From assembly GCF_020921035.1 (NCBI RefSeq), contig NC_063158.1:3144001-3208000 (forward strand): a DNA stretch of 64,000 nucleotides, in the 5' to 3' direction. The position numbers and the translations under genes were made by a program. A model generated the notes under the pieces. That model saw only the letters and a program-made list of their open reading frames with translations. It had not been told where the DNA came from and searched no databases. Positions 1 to 13,228 of the stretch are shown one piece after another. Each line of letters starts with the position of its first letter. Position 1 is the first letter of the stretch. Origin of the DNA: Rhodamnia argentea. Taxonomy: Eukaryota; Streptophyta; Magnoliopsida; Myrtales; Myrtaceae.

Positions 1-929
1 CATGGACCATTTGTGTCATTATCGCTTTGACTTTTTCTCCCATGCTGCTAATTTGGACTTTTGGCCTTCCTAAATTTTGACGCGACATCCTGAGTTTCGA
101 CATGTGTGGCGCATATCATAAGATTAGGACGTGAGCCTTAGCGGCTTATCCTTATTGGGAATGTTGTGAGATTTTATAAGGGGAAGAATTGGAGGCCCAC
201 ACCCTTTTTGTCTAATGAACAAAAGGCCTTTTCACCTAAAAGAGGACAAATGCTTGTGTCGCTTCGCCCTTTTATCATACTAATAATTATAATAATCATT
301 AGAATTATTATCTTGGATCCGACCCGAAAATGGTGGACCTAATTGTTCTCGAAAAGTACGTCGTAATCACCTCTCTCTCTTCGAGGTAACTAATGATTTT
401 TCACTTTTCAGTAGGATGTCCCTTACCAATGGAAAGGGAGTCTCCATCATTGGAAGCCGAGGGAGATCCGGCCACTTCATCTGATTCTCGGATTCGGATT
501 GGAGAGAGTGGGACCGGAGATCAGCCGGGGCCAACAGTGAATTTGGTACATTGTAGGGGCCTTCCCGGGAATTTCGAGAGAATTCAGGGGGCATTTCTGA
601 AAATACCTTTTGGGAGTTTGTTTTCTCATTTCTTTTTTTTCCGTTGGATGCGTCGCGTGAACTGCGGCTGCGGCAGAATGATGTCGGGATCTCGCCGCAT
701 GCATGTTCACGTGATTCTCCGTCGCCGGAGTTTTTTTTTGGGTTGTTTTTTAATATAAAGGGTCACTTTTTAAAAAAAATAAAAAATAAAGGGTCACTTT
801 AAGAAGAGTGAATTCTATCGTAAAACTCTCAAATTGATATACTTTAATTCAATATATATAATTTCAAAATTGATAAATTTGTGTTACATTTACTATAAAT
901 TAATTTTTATGGCCACATCGCGCAATATT

Positions 930-1150
930 TGCCCCCAAAAAAAATTCTCGAATTTACCATGGCTTGTGGTAAAATTGGCATGGATATATAAGTTTTGGAG
1001 TAAATTTGGCACGAGTTCATCGGTTTGAAATTTCTTACGGTACAAAAATTAATTCGAGGTAAATGTTAGTACGGATGTACCACTTTGAGAGTTCTTATGA
1101 CATAAAAACTAATCTACGGTAAATATCGCATGGGTGTATCAGTTTGGCTT
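930..1150. repeat. Decayed array of foldback family B monomers
   Basis: Three diverged units of about 65 bp share the pattern 'GGTAAAT...GCA(C/T)G...GTAT/TCATCGGTTTG...TTCTTA'. They match the right-arm monomers of the elements at 21215-21613 and 22238-22880. No left arm is seen here. Confidence 0.5.
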
Positions 1151-1169
1151 CTTAGCGATATTAGCTCAT

Positions 1170-3130
1170 TAAAGAATGGAGCTGTCACGCGCACGGGACG
1201 AATGTCTAGAATGTTCCTGCATCGGAGCAATGTTTCAACACTTAGAAAAGGGAGCCAGTCGAGCGGTCAAAACCTTCGGCTCGAATGAGGTCTTCAATCC
1301 GCAACGTCACCTCTCGCTTGGAATACATAACTTTTGGGAGCCATGCCGTCAATTTGCAAGTGGCCTATCCCATGGCGACATGATTCGCTCGATTTCACGG
1401 GATTAGTCGAAAACCGAAAGAAAAATGTTTTGCTTTGCGAACTATCATCAAGGCCAGCCAACAAATCCTGAATGTCCCCGAACTTGGCAGATCATTATAT
1501 TGATCAAGTGCATAGCACTCCGGATTCATCCGAACCGTCGATATTCGGCAGGACATACATACATTTCTCCTCCGAATTGGGCGATTCTGAATATTTCGGA
1601 AAGGCATGCGGAGGAGGCGAGAAATGTATACTTTCTACTTACCGTAAACCAAAAATTAAAAAGCATCGCATGATTTCTAACAAAGAAAAGAAGAGACCAA
1701 AATGTAATTTTAAGCTAATTAAGGCAACACGTGCTGAGATTGAAGTGTTCTAAATCGGAATATCACGGGCATCCTCCCAATGCAATACGACAGGACCCGT
1801 AAAGACTAAACTAAGAAATCATGGGGTCATATTTATGGAGGATGTTGACTAGATTCGTCTGAATCTTCATGATTTTGACTTTTATATGGTAAGGTCGTAC
1901 TCTCTGGCATCAATGATCCGAGAATGGGTTGCCCAATTTGGAGAGGAAAAAAAATGTAAATTGAGTGACTTTTGTTGTTTAGTTAGAACTATCACTTTTA
2001 GAGAGGGTAAATAGGCGAATATAATCAAATTTAATAAATAATACAAAAAATTAAAACTTCAAGTTTAATAGGAGCGGATGTGGTGAACAGAATTTGTGCA
2101 GTGCTTCTGTCATACAGTTAATAGAGGCAAGTAGACAATAGAAAAAAAATGCATAACAGTCTATAGTAGTTCCGCTTTTGGTCAAGCTTACGTCTACTCT
2201 CTCATACTAACAGCCTCCTGGATGTATTCCACTAAGTAATCAAATAGAAGATTATGGAAAAATGTGATTGCCACAAGCACTTTCATAGAAGCGACTACTA
2301 TCTCTATTAAGGCTATCTCACTCTACACACTCGGACTTCGTACAACGGTTGATCTCACTTAAACTCAAGCGGATAATTGAAGCAGATAAAACTTTCTTGA
2401 AATATGGATATTGATCTCTTAATCTCTCTTACTTCTCTTCAAATTTGTGCTCCTTATATACTCTTCGTCCCCATGCTTCCCACACGATTGAACCATATTG
2501 AGGATCAATTTTCAAAACTAACTGTTAGTTGATTGATGTAGAAGGATCATGTAACCGTTGAAATAGAGAGGATTAGGAGGATTTGTTCGCTCATACAATC
2601 AAATCCTAGAATCCTTAAATCAAGCTTCTAACCAAAAAAAAAATATCTATAGGGTAATTGCCAATCAATCAAGAGTTCTCATATAGAAAGTTATGAGAAT
2701 ATCTTTGTCATTGATAACTTAGAAACGCAATCCTAACTAAATAGTTGACCGTTAGTTATGGAACTTTAATCTGCTAAAGAATCAATAATAAGATTCAATA
2801 AACAGTGAGGATTAATTAAAGATCGAAATATATCTTGCCATATGAATCTCTCGTGAGTTTGCCTCTGCCCATAAATCATGCTTCTATTAGAATAAAAGTG
2901 TTAAACACATTAAATAAAAAAGGCATAGAGATATATTTATAAAATATCCTCATAGTATAGATCAAAATCTTTTCAATAAGGTATAGTAGTTTTGTTTCCT
3001 TCAATATAAAATATAATTTCTCAATAGCTTTATTTGTCGGGTTAATAAATCTCTTAAGTAATAAATGTTTGTATTAGTATTGTTAATGACTATTATTCAA
3101 GATACTTAATAAAAAATGCTCCATTTTTTT
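1170..3130. other. No recognisable gene
   Basis: AT-rich intergenic DNA. Short open frames at 1176-1406 and 1425-1753 resemble nothing I know and have no clear splice context. A TATA-like stretch near 2453 followed by ordinary sequence could belong to an old retroelement LTR, but I could not find a second LTR or a primer-binding site. Confidence 0.5.
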
Positions 3131-3134
3131 GTTT

Positions 3135-3445
3135 GGGACAATGACATAAATAATATTTGAACTTTTATTCAATGCGCAATATAGGTCCCTAAACTTTAAT
3201 CCAATATACAATATGATATATGAATTTTTGAATTATTCAAACTACCGGTACATATTTAATTTAGTCTCTGAATTATATGAAAATGTTTCATGTTGTCCCT
3301 CTACTAATTCAAAGTTCGGGGACAGTATTAAACACGTATCAAAAGTTCGGGGACTATATCGAACAAATTAAAAGTTTATGGGCGACATTGCATATTGATC
3401 TAAAATTGAAGGGTTATATTAAATAAATTAAAATTTTAGAAATCG
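3135..3445. repeat. Foldback element, family A, copy 1
   Basis: The left part ('TTATTCAATGCGCAATATAGG', then 'CCTAAACTTTAATC') returns as an imperfect reverse complement in the right part ('GACATTGCATATTGATCT', then 'AAATAAATTAAAATTTT'). This gives arms of roughly 100 bp around an AT-rich centre. Similar elements occur at 51195-51580, and a half copy near 19195-19335. It ends just before the PHT5 promoter. Confidence 0.6.
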
Positions 3446-3567
3446 CATATCTTTTCTTTTTTAGGCTTAAAATATAATTTGCTGCTATTGACTCCGACCC
3501 CCACCAAGCAACCGAATTTTCACAGCCGCCCCCCCGCCATTTCGCAAAACAAAAATCTCTCTCTCTC

Positions 3568-3573
3568 TATAAA
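3568..3573 (+). promoter_or_regulatory. Candidate TATA box of the PHT5 gene
   Basis: TATAAA follows a CT tract and lies just before the long leader that precedes the PHT5 start codon. It would place transcription start near 3600. Position and motif only; no transcript evidence. Confidence 0.5.
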
Positions 3574-3599
3574 CTCGAAAAGCACATGATTGATCACCA

Positions 3600-5531
3600 A
3601 CGCAATCATTGTCGAGCTGATTCTGAGCTTCGGACCCCTCAATCCTCTCTCGCTCGCTCTTGCTCGCTGGCGTCGAGTGCCATACGAGCCAAGCTCGTCA
3701 TTACGTGATTTCGTCGCATCACTCTCCGTCTCAGCTTCGCGACGTCGCTTCGTTCTCGCCTGCAACTCCCTTTTGAAAGCGTTGCGCAAGCGATCGTCAT
3801 CGGCAAAATTCTCTCCGCTCTCCACGTCTGGTTTTGAGATATCTCTCTCGTTTTCCTCTCTCGCGCGTGCTCTCTCTTTTGTGCTCATCCGCAAGGTTTT
3901 CATATGCGTTTCACGATTCGGAAAGCGATTGCAGTTTTTCCTTTCTTTTTTTTTTTTTTTTTCTGGCGTTTTTCGCTGGTTTTTTGTTTCTTTTGTTTTT
4001 GTCTTCATCGTTGTCCGCCAGAGAAAACAGAAAAAAGTGATGCCACTTGTTTTGTGTCTGTTTCAGATTCAGGTCCGTTCGTTGATGGTCATCTAAGCTC
4101 TGTTTTTTTATTATCGGAAGGAGGTCTGCTGAGCTCGCGCTGAGTAAATTTCGTTCTCCGGCTCTGGGAATCAGATTTTAACGTTGCGCGGGAAGTTCAG
4201 TGCTCTGTTTGGTCGAGAGACGCAAAATTCAGAGAAATTGAGGTGCATCATGGGTTCTTCCCTCCTCCTCTTCACCCCCACCCCACCCCCCCCGGGCCCC
4301 GCGGCCCTCTTCCTCTTTCTGCCGTTCCTTTTTGGTGCTTAGAAGTGCGAGCTGGTTCATGTTCTTTTGCTTCTCTTTTCCGTATGTTGTCTCGTTGCCT
4401 GCGGAGCTGCTCGTCCTGTGGGACTGTTGAATTCCATGTGGTGGATGTTTGATTCAGCTTCTCTCTTTCATTGGTTCTTCATATGACATTCTTTGTTTGC
4501 TTCGAATTCACAGATATACAACTCTCTGTTGTTACTTCTTTGTGTGTTGGTGAAGAGTGTTGCTTTTTACTGTGGTTTTCACTTGAAGCAGTAGTGTCAT
4601 GTTTTGGCGGGCGTCATTGAATTCCAATAAATGCAACCGTGGTTTAGATGATAAATGGACTGTTGTAAGATGTGGGTTCCTTATTATCTTTCTTGACTGT
4701 GCCTAAGTCAGCTGTTGAAAAAGCAGATAGAATTTTCCTTTCAGATCTAGCTGTATGAGACAGTGGACTAAGTGGCATGGGAAATAGTTAAGTTCATTTG
4801 ACATGAAGTTTACTTAGTGGGGAGAAATGTTTTAAAGAGGCATAGGCTGACAGATACTTTGTCATGCGTCTGAAGAAGGAAAATATGCAAAAAGTTTGAC
4901 GTGATTATCAAGCCAACTAGGTGCCTTCTCTGCTTATTCGTTTCAAAGTGTACTACTCTCTTGCAGCTGAAGTAAGAGCTGCCTCCTGAATTGAACAGAC
5001 TGAGTCAGTGCTTTAATACTTTTTAGTGCTGTTGGTAACCTGCTGGCGTGACCCTGAAAAATTTGCACTCTTTGCATACACTCATATCATGCAGGAATAT
5101 GAACTAAATTGGATTGAAAAGACAAGTAAAGCAGGTGATCATGTACTGTTCTATCTAACTTATAGCTAGGACTATTGACCGTGTTACGTTTTTATGGTAC
5201 TTTAACAGGAATGATAATTGTACTCTCAGAGGAGACAAGTGCACCGTCTGCTATCACTGAAACTGCACTCCCCTAAAACTGTTTCAATATGCATTTATTT
5301 TCACATTCCTGCTCTATGTACGCTTGACACGGTATAAAGTAAAACCCCTTGTTATTGGTGCATCAACTTACTGGTCTCCTGACTTTTTATTATTTTCTTT
5401 CCTCTCTATTCTTCCTATTAATGACCAGCTCATGACTCGTGATTTCATCATGATTGCAAAATTGCAATATTTAGCGTCTTTTTTATTCATTATCTATTCC
5501 CTTATCTCTTACACTTTGTTTGCAGAGAAAG
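3600..5531 (+). other. PHT5 transcribed leader with a 5' UTR intron
   Basis: This pyrimidine-rich stretch runs from the putative TATA box to the start codon. A clear acceptor (TTTGCAG) ends at 5525, six bases before ATG, so the leader is spliced. Its donor could not be fixed: several GT sites between 3890 and 4300 are possible. Several open frames run through it, but they have low complexity (Ser/Phe/Leu) and resemble no protein I know. A C-rich block (4264-4305) could form unusual structure on the opposite strand. Confidence 0.6.
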
Positions 5532-8500
5532 ATGGTTGCCTTTGGCAAAAAGTTGAAGGAAAGGCAAATTGAGGAATGGCAGGGGTATGTCTGATACATA
5601 GAATGTGGTTCCATTGCCCTTTTTATGTGCTCAAGTCCTGGGGACACTAATCAGGCCAGGCATTTGTGGTGTCTGATAACCATCCCCTGTTGAGATTTAC
5701 AGCTATGCAATTTGTTTCTAGATGGATGTTATATAACCTCTCTGATGTTTATCATTGTTGCTCAGTCAACAGTTCCCTTCCCTCCTTGAGATGTCAAATA
5801 TTGAAATTTTTTCTCAACTGTCACTATCAGTTTTCATATTCATCTAAACTCACGTAAGATCTTTATGATGCATGCGTCATCATGTCAGACCTTCAATTAC
5901 AACTGCAGATTTCAAAATGAATCTGTCGTATCATGTACCAGTACTTTATAGGTCCTGCATGATCGCTACGTTAATTTGTCTCATCAAACCAGCCATGTCA
6001 TTGGACAAGCTCAAATGCATGTATAGCGGAAAAAGGGCAGGGGAGGTAGAAAGGTCACACTAATTGTCTAAAGCATTGTACTTTGTGTTACTTTTTGTTA
6101 CTTTCACATATTTGTACATTGTGAAATTTTCTCAGAATTTGGTATATTCTGTTTCTTTATAGATACTATATTAATTATAAGATGATGAAGAAGAAGGTGA
6201 GACAATATGCTCAGCATATTGAGATCGGAGCACAAGATCGTCGGCATGTACTCAAGGATTTTTCCAGGATGCTAGATAACCAGGTATCAGATCTCTTGGA
6301 AATGTGTACTTGTTTGTGGGAGTCGGGGCTCTAGTAGCGCAGTAAATGTCAAATTCATGCTTAAAATTCAGGGTGATTGTATCGGATGCAATAAATCGGT
6401 TGGCTATTTTATTATTGTCTGACTCAGGAGTTATTTTTTATGCGATTCATTCAGTTTTGCTTTCCTATGACAGCAGGTAAATTTTGATGTAGTCATGAAG
6501 TGTTTTATGCAATTGATTTAGCAGGTTGACAAAGCAACTACCCTGTACCTGCTTGTCTTTATCCTATTGAACGAAAAAAATATGTATTTGCATTTTGAAG
6601 ATGAGGAAAATCATCTGTTAGAGTCTATGCTGGGGAAGAAGTAATTTTTGTTTAATTGAACATTAGCTGGTTAAGAGCCATAGTGCTCAACCAGAAAAAT
6701 ATAATGTGCATGTACTACTCGAGTACTTCTGGCTTTTATATCTCTCTCTTAGCTTGCAGGTTCATATGACCACTTCAAAGGAAGTTGCAATTTTAAAGTC
6801 ATGTTAGTGAGTGCTAAAAGGGTATAGTTAAGTATGCATAATAGGAAATGAGTTGATATTCAATGCACCGACCATAAATACCACGAGAGAAGCGAGTACT
6901 TTGAAAACTGGAAAATTCCTTGGTTTGTTACTTTTGTAAAAGTGCAGTCAATGCACCCATAAAAAAATCCAATCTCTTTAGTATCTCATGGGAAATATAT
7001 GGACATGATGCTGTGCATTCTGTACTTATTCCTCTTGTTTGAACAATGTATCATGTGAAGTAAATTTAAAGAGGTAAGTGGTGGTGTAGGTGGTGTGTTG
7101 TGTTTGCTTGAGAGCATGTGTGCACAAGTAATTCTTTTATAAATCAATAGAACAAACAATTTCTCATGCTTTCTCCCTTCACTTGAGTCTATGAGGTTCC
7201 AATTGTTTACTTCTTCTTATAATTCCAGATTGAAAAAGTTGTCCTTTTCCTGTTGGAACAACAAGGCCTACTTGCAAGCAGGATAGCTAAGCTCGGGGAG
7301 CAGCAAGAAGCTCTTCAGGAGCAATCTGATATATATCAAATATCTGAACTAAGAGAAGCTTATAGAACTGTGGGACGTGATCTTTTGAAGCTTCTTTATT
7401 TCGTCGAAATAAATGCAATAGGTTTGCGTAAGATACTGAAGAAGTTTGATAAGCGTTTTGGTTATCAATTCACGAACTACTATGTCAAGACTCGTGCAAA
7501 TCACCCTTATTCCCAGCTGCAGCAAGTGTTCAAGCATGTGGTAATATGCTGAAATGGATTCATCTTCTTTTGACTCTTCTCACTTATCTAAATTGTTTTA
7601 GAAGATTGTGATTTTGAAATTAAATGGACTGCATTGCACGTCCTCTACTGCTAAATGGACAGTCTGTGTGTAGACTTTGATTGTTTAAGATTTTTCTATG
7701 TGCATTGCAGGGAATAGGGGCTGTAGTTGGTGCACTTTCACGTAACCTAGGCGAACTTCAGGACCGCCAGGGAAGCTACATATCAATATATGACCAGCCA
7801 CCTCTTCCTCTCCAGGTTTTTCTTCGAATCTGTTCTCTGTTCAACTTGCTCAAGTAGCTCATGTCGCTAGCTTACTGCTTCTCTGCAGCCACAAGTAGAT
7901 CTCTCATGTGGGGATCCAGTCTTGGATTTTGTTTCATTATGACACGTGTCTGCAGGATTCTGTCATTGACTCGATGAAAGCTGCTGTGGACAGATTAACA
8001 CATTCAACTAACTTCCTGAACTTTTTGGCACAACATGCACTCATTTTGCAAGAAGAGCTACCTGCTCCTATCGATGAACATGCTGAAGATCAAAGTTATC
8101 ATTTTATGTCTCTTATGTTGAACTTGGCCAACACATTCCTTTATATGGTCAATACATACATCATTGTCCCCACAGCAGATGACTATGCCCTGAGTCTTGG
8201 AGCTGCAGCAACAGTTTGTGGTATTGTGATCGGAGCAATGGCAGTGGCACAGATATTCTCCTCAGTGTATTTCAGTGCTTGGTCAAATAAATCATATTTC
8301 AGGCCTCTTGTATTCAGTAGTATTGTTCTCTTTGTGGGCAATATCATGTACGCGTTGGCATATGATCTTGATTCCATAGCAGTCCTTCTTGCAGGTCGGA
8401 TTTTTTGTGGGTAAGTAAAATGTCTTTTTCTCATCTTTTCTCACGAGTCAATGCTTTGATATGAATAATAAATGTTTTTCTAGTTCATTTGACCAATATA

Positions 8501-11500
8501 AACTGTCATTTATCATGGTTCCTCATGTTCATGACTCTTCTTGTACTTCTTGGAAACAGAGGTACAACTAGCTATTTGGATTGCCTTTTATGTTTAGAGC
8601 AGCTGTTATAATGGGATGAGATTCAAGGAAATTGACATTCTTATAGCACAACTGCGGATTCAAAGAGAGCAGAATCTCTATTGCCTATTTTTGTGATTTC
8701 TGACTCGAAATGAGGAGGCTGTCGCTGTACATCAGCTATGGAATTAGTTGGCTAGTTGTTTCTATTAATATGAGTCGTTTTCATCTTTGTAACAGTGGTA
8801 CACAAGGTTCCATTGATGATCCAGTTAGCTTTTAGCATCCGAATCAATGGATTATACTAAATAACCGTTTTTCTCAATAGCTTAAGTCGTTTGCTCCGAT
8901 ATCATGCCAGACTGCATGCACAACTACGAATTTTGGAAGTTTTAAGGTATTGAAAGGTGCGGAATATTTTCTGTATCTTAACAGATTAGTTGGGCTCCTA
9001 AGATTTCTGACCAAAACCAATTATCTTCAGATAGAATAGGACCGGTTCCCTGTCTTATGCTCTTTTCGGTTCTTGTATTGGCCAAATCCCAATTTTTGAT
9101 AAAGCACTGGACAAAAGCAAGAAGCGAAAAACAAGTACAAGGTTGAGGTTCATTCTGTCCCCCTCTGGTGGAGTGTGCTCATTGTCCTCATATAATTTGG
9201 CCATAGCTTTTAATCTCACTGCAGTGAAATGAAATAAAAGGAGGCTATTGACTTGAAGAAACCCCAAAGTATCAGATAGTGGCGGTTTTGCATCTGCTTT
9301 TGTACTTCCTAGATGAAGAACTCTGTGCAAGTTCATCTGTGATGGGAAAGTAAAAGGTTAACAAAATTGCATCTCTTCAATTTCAGGTTAGGTTCTGCTA
9401 GAGCTGTTAACCGGCGTTACATCAGCGACTGTGTGCCATTGAAGATCCGCATGCAGGCCTCCGCAGGTTTTGTCAGTGCAAGTGCTCTCGGGATGGCTTG
9501 TGGCCCTGCTCTTGCTGGAATACTTCAATACAATTTTAAGATTTACAAATTCACATTTAATGAAGAGACTTTGCCTGGATGGGTAATGGCTGTGGCTTGG
9601 CTTGTATACTTAATGTGGTTGTGGTTCTCGTTTAAGGAACCTTCTCATGAGGTGGAGGCAAATGAAACACCTCAGGAATCAAATTCTGGTACATGGTTTT
9701 ATCACATTTTTCTTTTATTCTGTATTTGCTGGTCATGTCCTTGCCTAAGATGTCTTGTGGAAGCACTTTCATTTAATATAATCCTTTTAGACTTGATAAT
9801 GTTGATACAAGGACATCCTGTCAAGTAAATGGCTTAGAAGTATTTGTTGCTCCATTAGATCTTAATTTGTGAAAATCAGAGCATACCTCTTTCCATTTGG
9901 CAAGGAGGGACATGTGCCATTTGGGCATTTGTGATCCTTAGGTTGTGGAATGCTAGCACCTTATTCAATGGAAACCAAGAAGATGTAGATCAGCTGGGTG
10001 GTGGTTTTGTTGGCATCAAGGGGTTTAAGGTCGTGCTTAATTTGCTTGTTTCATCAAGACAAATATTTGTGAGATAAACTGGAAGCTGTGACCTTATCCA
10101 CGGGATCTCAGTAATTGACTGTGCGTGTGATATCAGGCAAACTGCAAATATCTCCCCCACAAGCCTTTTTTTTTTCAATTTTGTTCCCTAAAACCCTTTG
10201 AAACCCTCCCCCCCCGCGGCCGCTCCCCAAAAAAAAAAGGTTCCATTTACTTGACATTTTGATTTTTCTAAGCAGGATTGCGGTAATGTATCCAGCAATT
10301 TGGCTTTTGCCTGTCATTCTACCACTGCACTATATGTCTGCCAGAGGACTAAATTATAACAGGTTTCCTGAAGGTCAATTACCATAGTCCGGATAATCAT
10401 GTTGTGTTAGATGATGGGATATTATCTGTGACTGGGACAAAAAATATTCATTGTGTTATTATCGCGGAGTGTGTTCTCTGTGAATCTTCTTTCAAGCTAA
10501 AATAATTGCTCAAGTAATTGTAGCTCTTCCATTTCTCCCCAAGAGTGTTGTAAGAATAAAAGAGTATTTCAGAATGCATTAACTTGCTTATTGCAGAACC
10601 AGCAGAGGGTGATGCACTGGAGGATGGCATAAAAACACCATTGCTTATCAGCTCAGAAATAAAGGAGCTAGATGAAGATGGTGATGATGAATGTAGAGGA
10701 AGTGACGAAGCTCCTGAAGAATCCCGGCAAGCAGCAACTTCACTTCGATCAGCATATAGATTATTGACACCTTCTGTTAAGGTTTGCCATTCCTTCCTAC
10801 AGCTTTTGAAGTTTGACTCATAAATTGTCTTTCTTTTTCATCATAATATGACACTGAAAAGCTTAAATACGGAAGGTGTTCAAACCAGCTGTTAAGTACG
10901 TCCACGTTATTCAGGCAGCTAATAATATCATCTGATCCCAGTGTGAGGATTTGCCGTAGTCCTAGGATTTAAACATGGATATGGACATTTTCAATACATT
11001 GACCTAAAGGTTGCACACTGAGTTAGGAATTTTTTTCATTCTCTATGGGAGGGGCTTATGCGAGGTGATCGTTATGGTTATGCATCTAGCAGACCTCAAA
11101 TGGTAGGCTTCTGACTGTGGAATATTCAGCACCTTTTAGTTTTGTGCATCGGTACTTCACTTGGTCTTGAATTGTCACATGATGTGGCTCACATATGAAG
11201 TACTAGGCCACCTTGAAAAAGAAGCTGGAAAGGCTTACATTCATATTGTGATCATGCCAAGAGCTTAAACTTGGGCTGCATCTTTGAATGTTCCATCACA
11301 CATGGATATTTTTATTGTTCAGCTAGTCAAATTGTTACCGTGCCTATTAATTCCGACTTTCCTGCATATTTGTATGTCGTTACAAGCCGCTGGTGAAGGG
11401 AAGTCTCTTGATTCTTGATCCTTATTCTTCACCTAGAATGTTTTCAGGTTTTATATAATTTCTTCTGGAGCCAAAATACTTTGTTCAGAATATCCTTTAA

Positions 11501-12323
11501 TTGAAGATTTTTTTGTCTAACAGGTACAGTTACTGATTTATTTCATGCTAAAGTATGCAATGGAGATACTACTTTCAGAATCGAGTGTCATTACCACATA
11601 TTACTTCAGTTGGTCCACAAGCAGTGTTGCCATATTCTTGGCGTGCCTTGGCCTAACAGTTCTCCCCATAAACGTCATTGTTGGAAACTACATTTGTAAC
11701 ATGTTTGAAGACAGGTAAAACGGAAAAATTTGCCTCTTGTTTTGCTCATTATATTTTTCCGATTTGGGATAAGTTCATTGTAATAATTCTCTCCAACCCA
11801 AAAATAAATTGTCATCGTTCTTGGTGATTTGACTGCAGGCAAATTTTATTGGCATCTGAAATTGTGGTTTGCATTGGCATACTCCTAAGCTTTCATGTGT
11901 TCATTCCCTACTCTGTTCCACAGTATGTCATTTCGGGACTCATCATGTTTGTTTCGGCCGAAGTGCTTGAAGGTAAGATTTTGTTCAAGTTTGTCAGTTT
12001 ATAATTTCTTAGGCACTGCTAAGCATACCATAGTGCTGCACTCAAAGAGCTTACTTCCCTTAAGATGAGGGAAAAGGATGGAAAGACGGTGCTAATATTG
12101 CAGGCTATTGAAAATAGAGAGCTTACAGATTTTTCTAATTTGGACATGCACTGCACCTGCGGGTTTGCAGGTTCCAGGATGGGAAGGATATTTGCCCTAG
12201 CCTGAAGCCTGTTCCAGGATGGGAAGGATATTTGCCCTAGCCTGAAGCCTGCTTTAGGTACTAGGGAGTAATAGCATCAGAAGTCTATCATACTCTAGGC
12301 AGAGCATGAACTTAGCCAAGTTC

Positions 12324-12358
<35 letters not shown>

Positions 12359-13228
12359 GGAGTTGGAGATTTGTTATTTCCAATGGTATTGGAGCTTGCT
12401 GAACACTTAAATTGCAAAAGATTATCCGGGGTGGTATCATTTTGCAGGGTAGAATGTAGGGTGGTATGACCCCAAACCTTGGAACCTACCCTGTACATAC
12501 GGGTTTCAAAATTTTGGAACCTAGACCTACCTTGCAAGCTCTAGTATCCACCTTAGAACCTATTTGACCATGCTTGTTCTGCAGGGTCTGCAGATTCCAA
12601 AGGTTCTGCTGCACACCCCTCACTGCACCTCTATGGTGTGAATGACTCATCAAATAGCACGTGTTGGTCTATTTAATGAAATATACAAGTGAAAAGGGGA
12701 GTATGTTGTTCCAGGAAGTAGAACCAAACCATTAGGATACTGGTCACATTTATGTCGATTCTAATGTATATTTCTCTGTTATTTGGCGACTTAGTGCTCC
12801 TTCACTTTACAATACTGGAGAAACTGTCCTTTACTCTTGATATTTACACTCATAGACACCTAACATGAATGGCAAACACGATAACTAAAATACACTTGAG
12901 TCCGATTGAGCATCACCTCCAAAGTAGCTTGCTCTTGCTATTATGTATTAGATTGTGTAATGTTGACCTCATACTCCTCATCGTGTCAGGTGTGAACTTG
13001 TCGCTACTATCTCGTGTCATGTCTTCTCGGCTTTCAAGAGGAACGTACAATGGTGGCTTGCTTTCGACAGAAGCTGGTACCATCGCTCGTGTTGTGGCAG
13101 ATAGCACCATAACTCTGGCTGGGTACTTGGGCGACAGCAAACTCCTGAATGTCACTCTGCTTCCTTCACTCTTCATATGCATCTCATCCATCATCGCCAC
13201 CCTCTGCACCTACAATTCTCTCTACTAG
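5532..13228 (+). CDS. PHT5: Vacuolar SPX-MFS phosphate transporter (PHT5/VPT family), complete
   Basis: Known role of the family: it moves inorganic phosphate across the tonoplast into the vacuole, with the cytosolic SPX domain sensing inositol pyrophosphates. Coding exons read from the sequence: 5532-5584, 6163-6283, 7229-7540, 7711-7815, 7956-8410, 9387-9688, 10597-10781, 11524-11714, 11839-11972, 12990-13228. All junctions are GT-AG and in frame, giving 698 aa, close to the roughly 700 aa usual for the family. The protein opens with [16 protein letters not shown], the standard SPX start. Residues 1 to about 165 form the SPX domain, with Lys-rich patches at K27-K29 and K129-R134 (KKFDKR). 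From about residue 246 an MFS transporter follows, with two halves separated by an acidic loop coded by exon 10597-10781. The protein ends TYNSLY, as its relatives do. A 5' leader intron ends at 5525. Orthology to one particular PHT5 paralogue (VPT1 or a sister) is not resolved. Confidence 0.95.
12171..12250. repeat. Perfect 40-bp tandem duplication in PHT5 intron
   Basis: Two identical 40-bp units lie head to tail (12171-12210 and 12211-12250), each starting GTTCCAGGATGGGAAGG. They sit in the last intron of PHT5 (11973-12989), so they do not affect coding. Identity over both units suggests a recent event. Confidence 0.95.
12327..12354. repeat. (AG)n microsatellite
   Basis: About 14 uninterrupted AG units in the last PHT5 intron. 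Confidence 0.95.

Noticed and set aside
393-758. 121-codon open frame after an acceptor-like TTTTCAG near the window start
   Set aside because: It matches no family I know, has no supporting exon nearby and ends in low-complexity Phe/Ser sequence.
2060-3110. Possible LTR retrotransposon remnant
   Set aside because: A TATA-like site and ordinary AT-rich sequence only; no paired LTR, primer-binding site, polypurine tract or gag-pol frame found.
10260-10365. Open stretch in PHT5 intron 7 as an additional exon
   Set aside because: Joining 9387-9688 directly to 10597-10781 keeps the frame and the expected loop; the stretch has no family resemblance.
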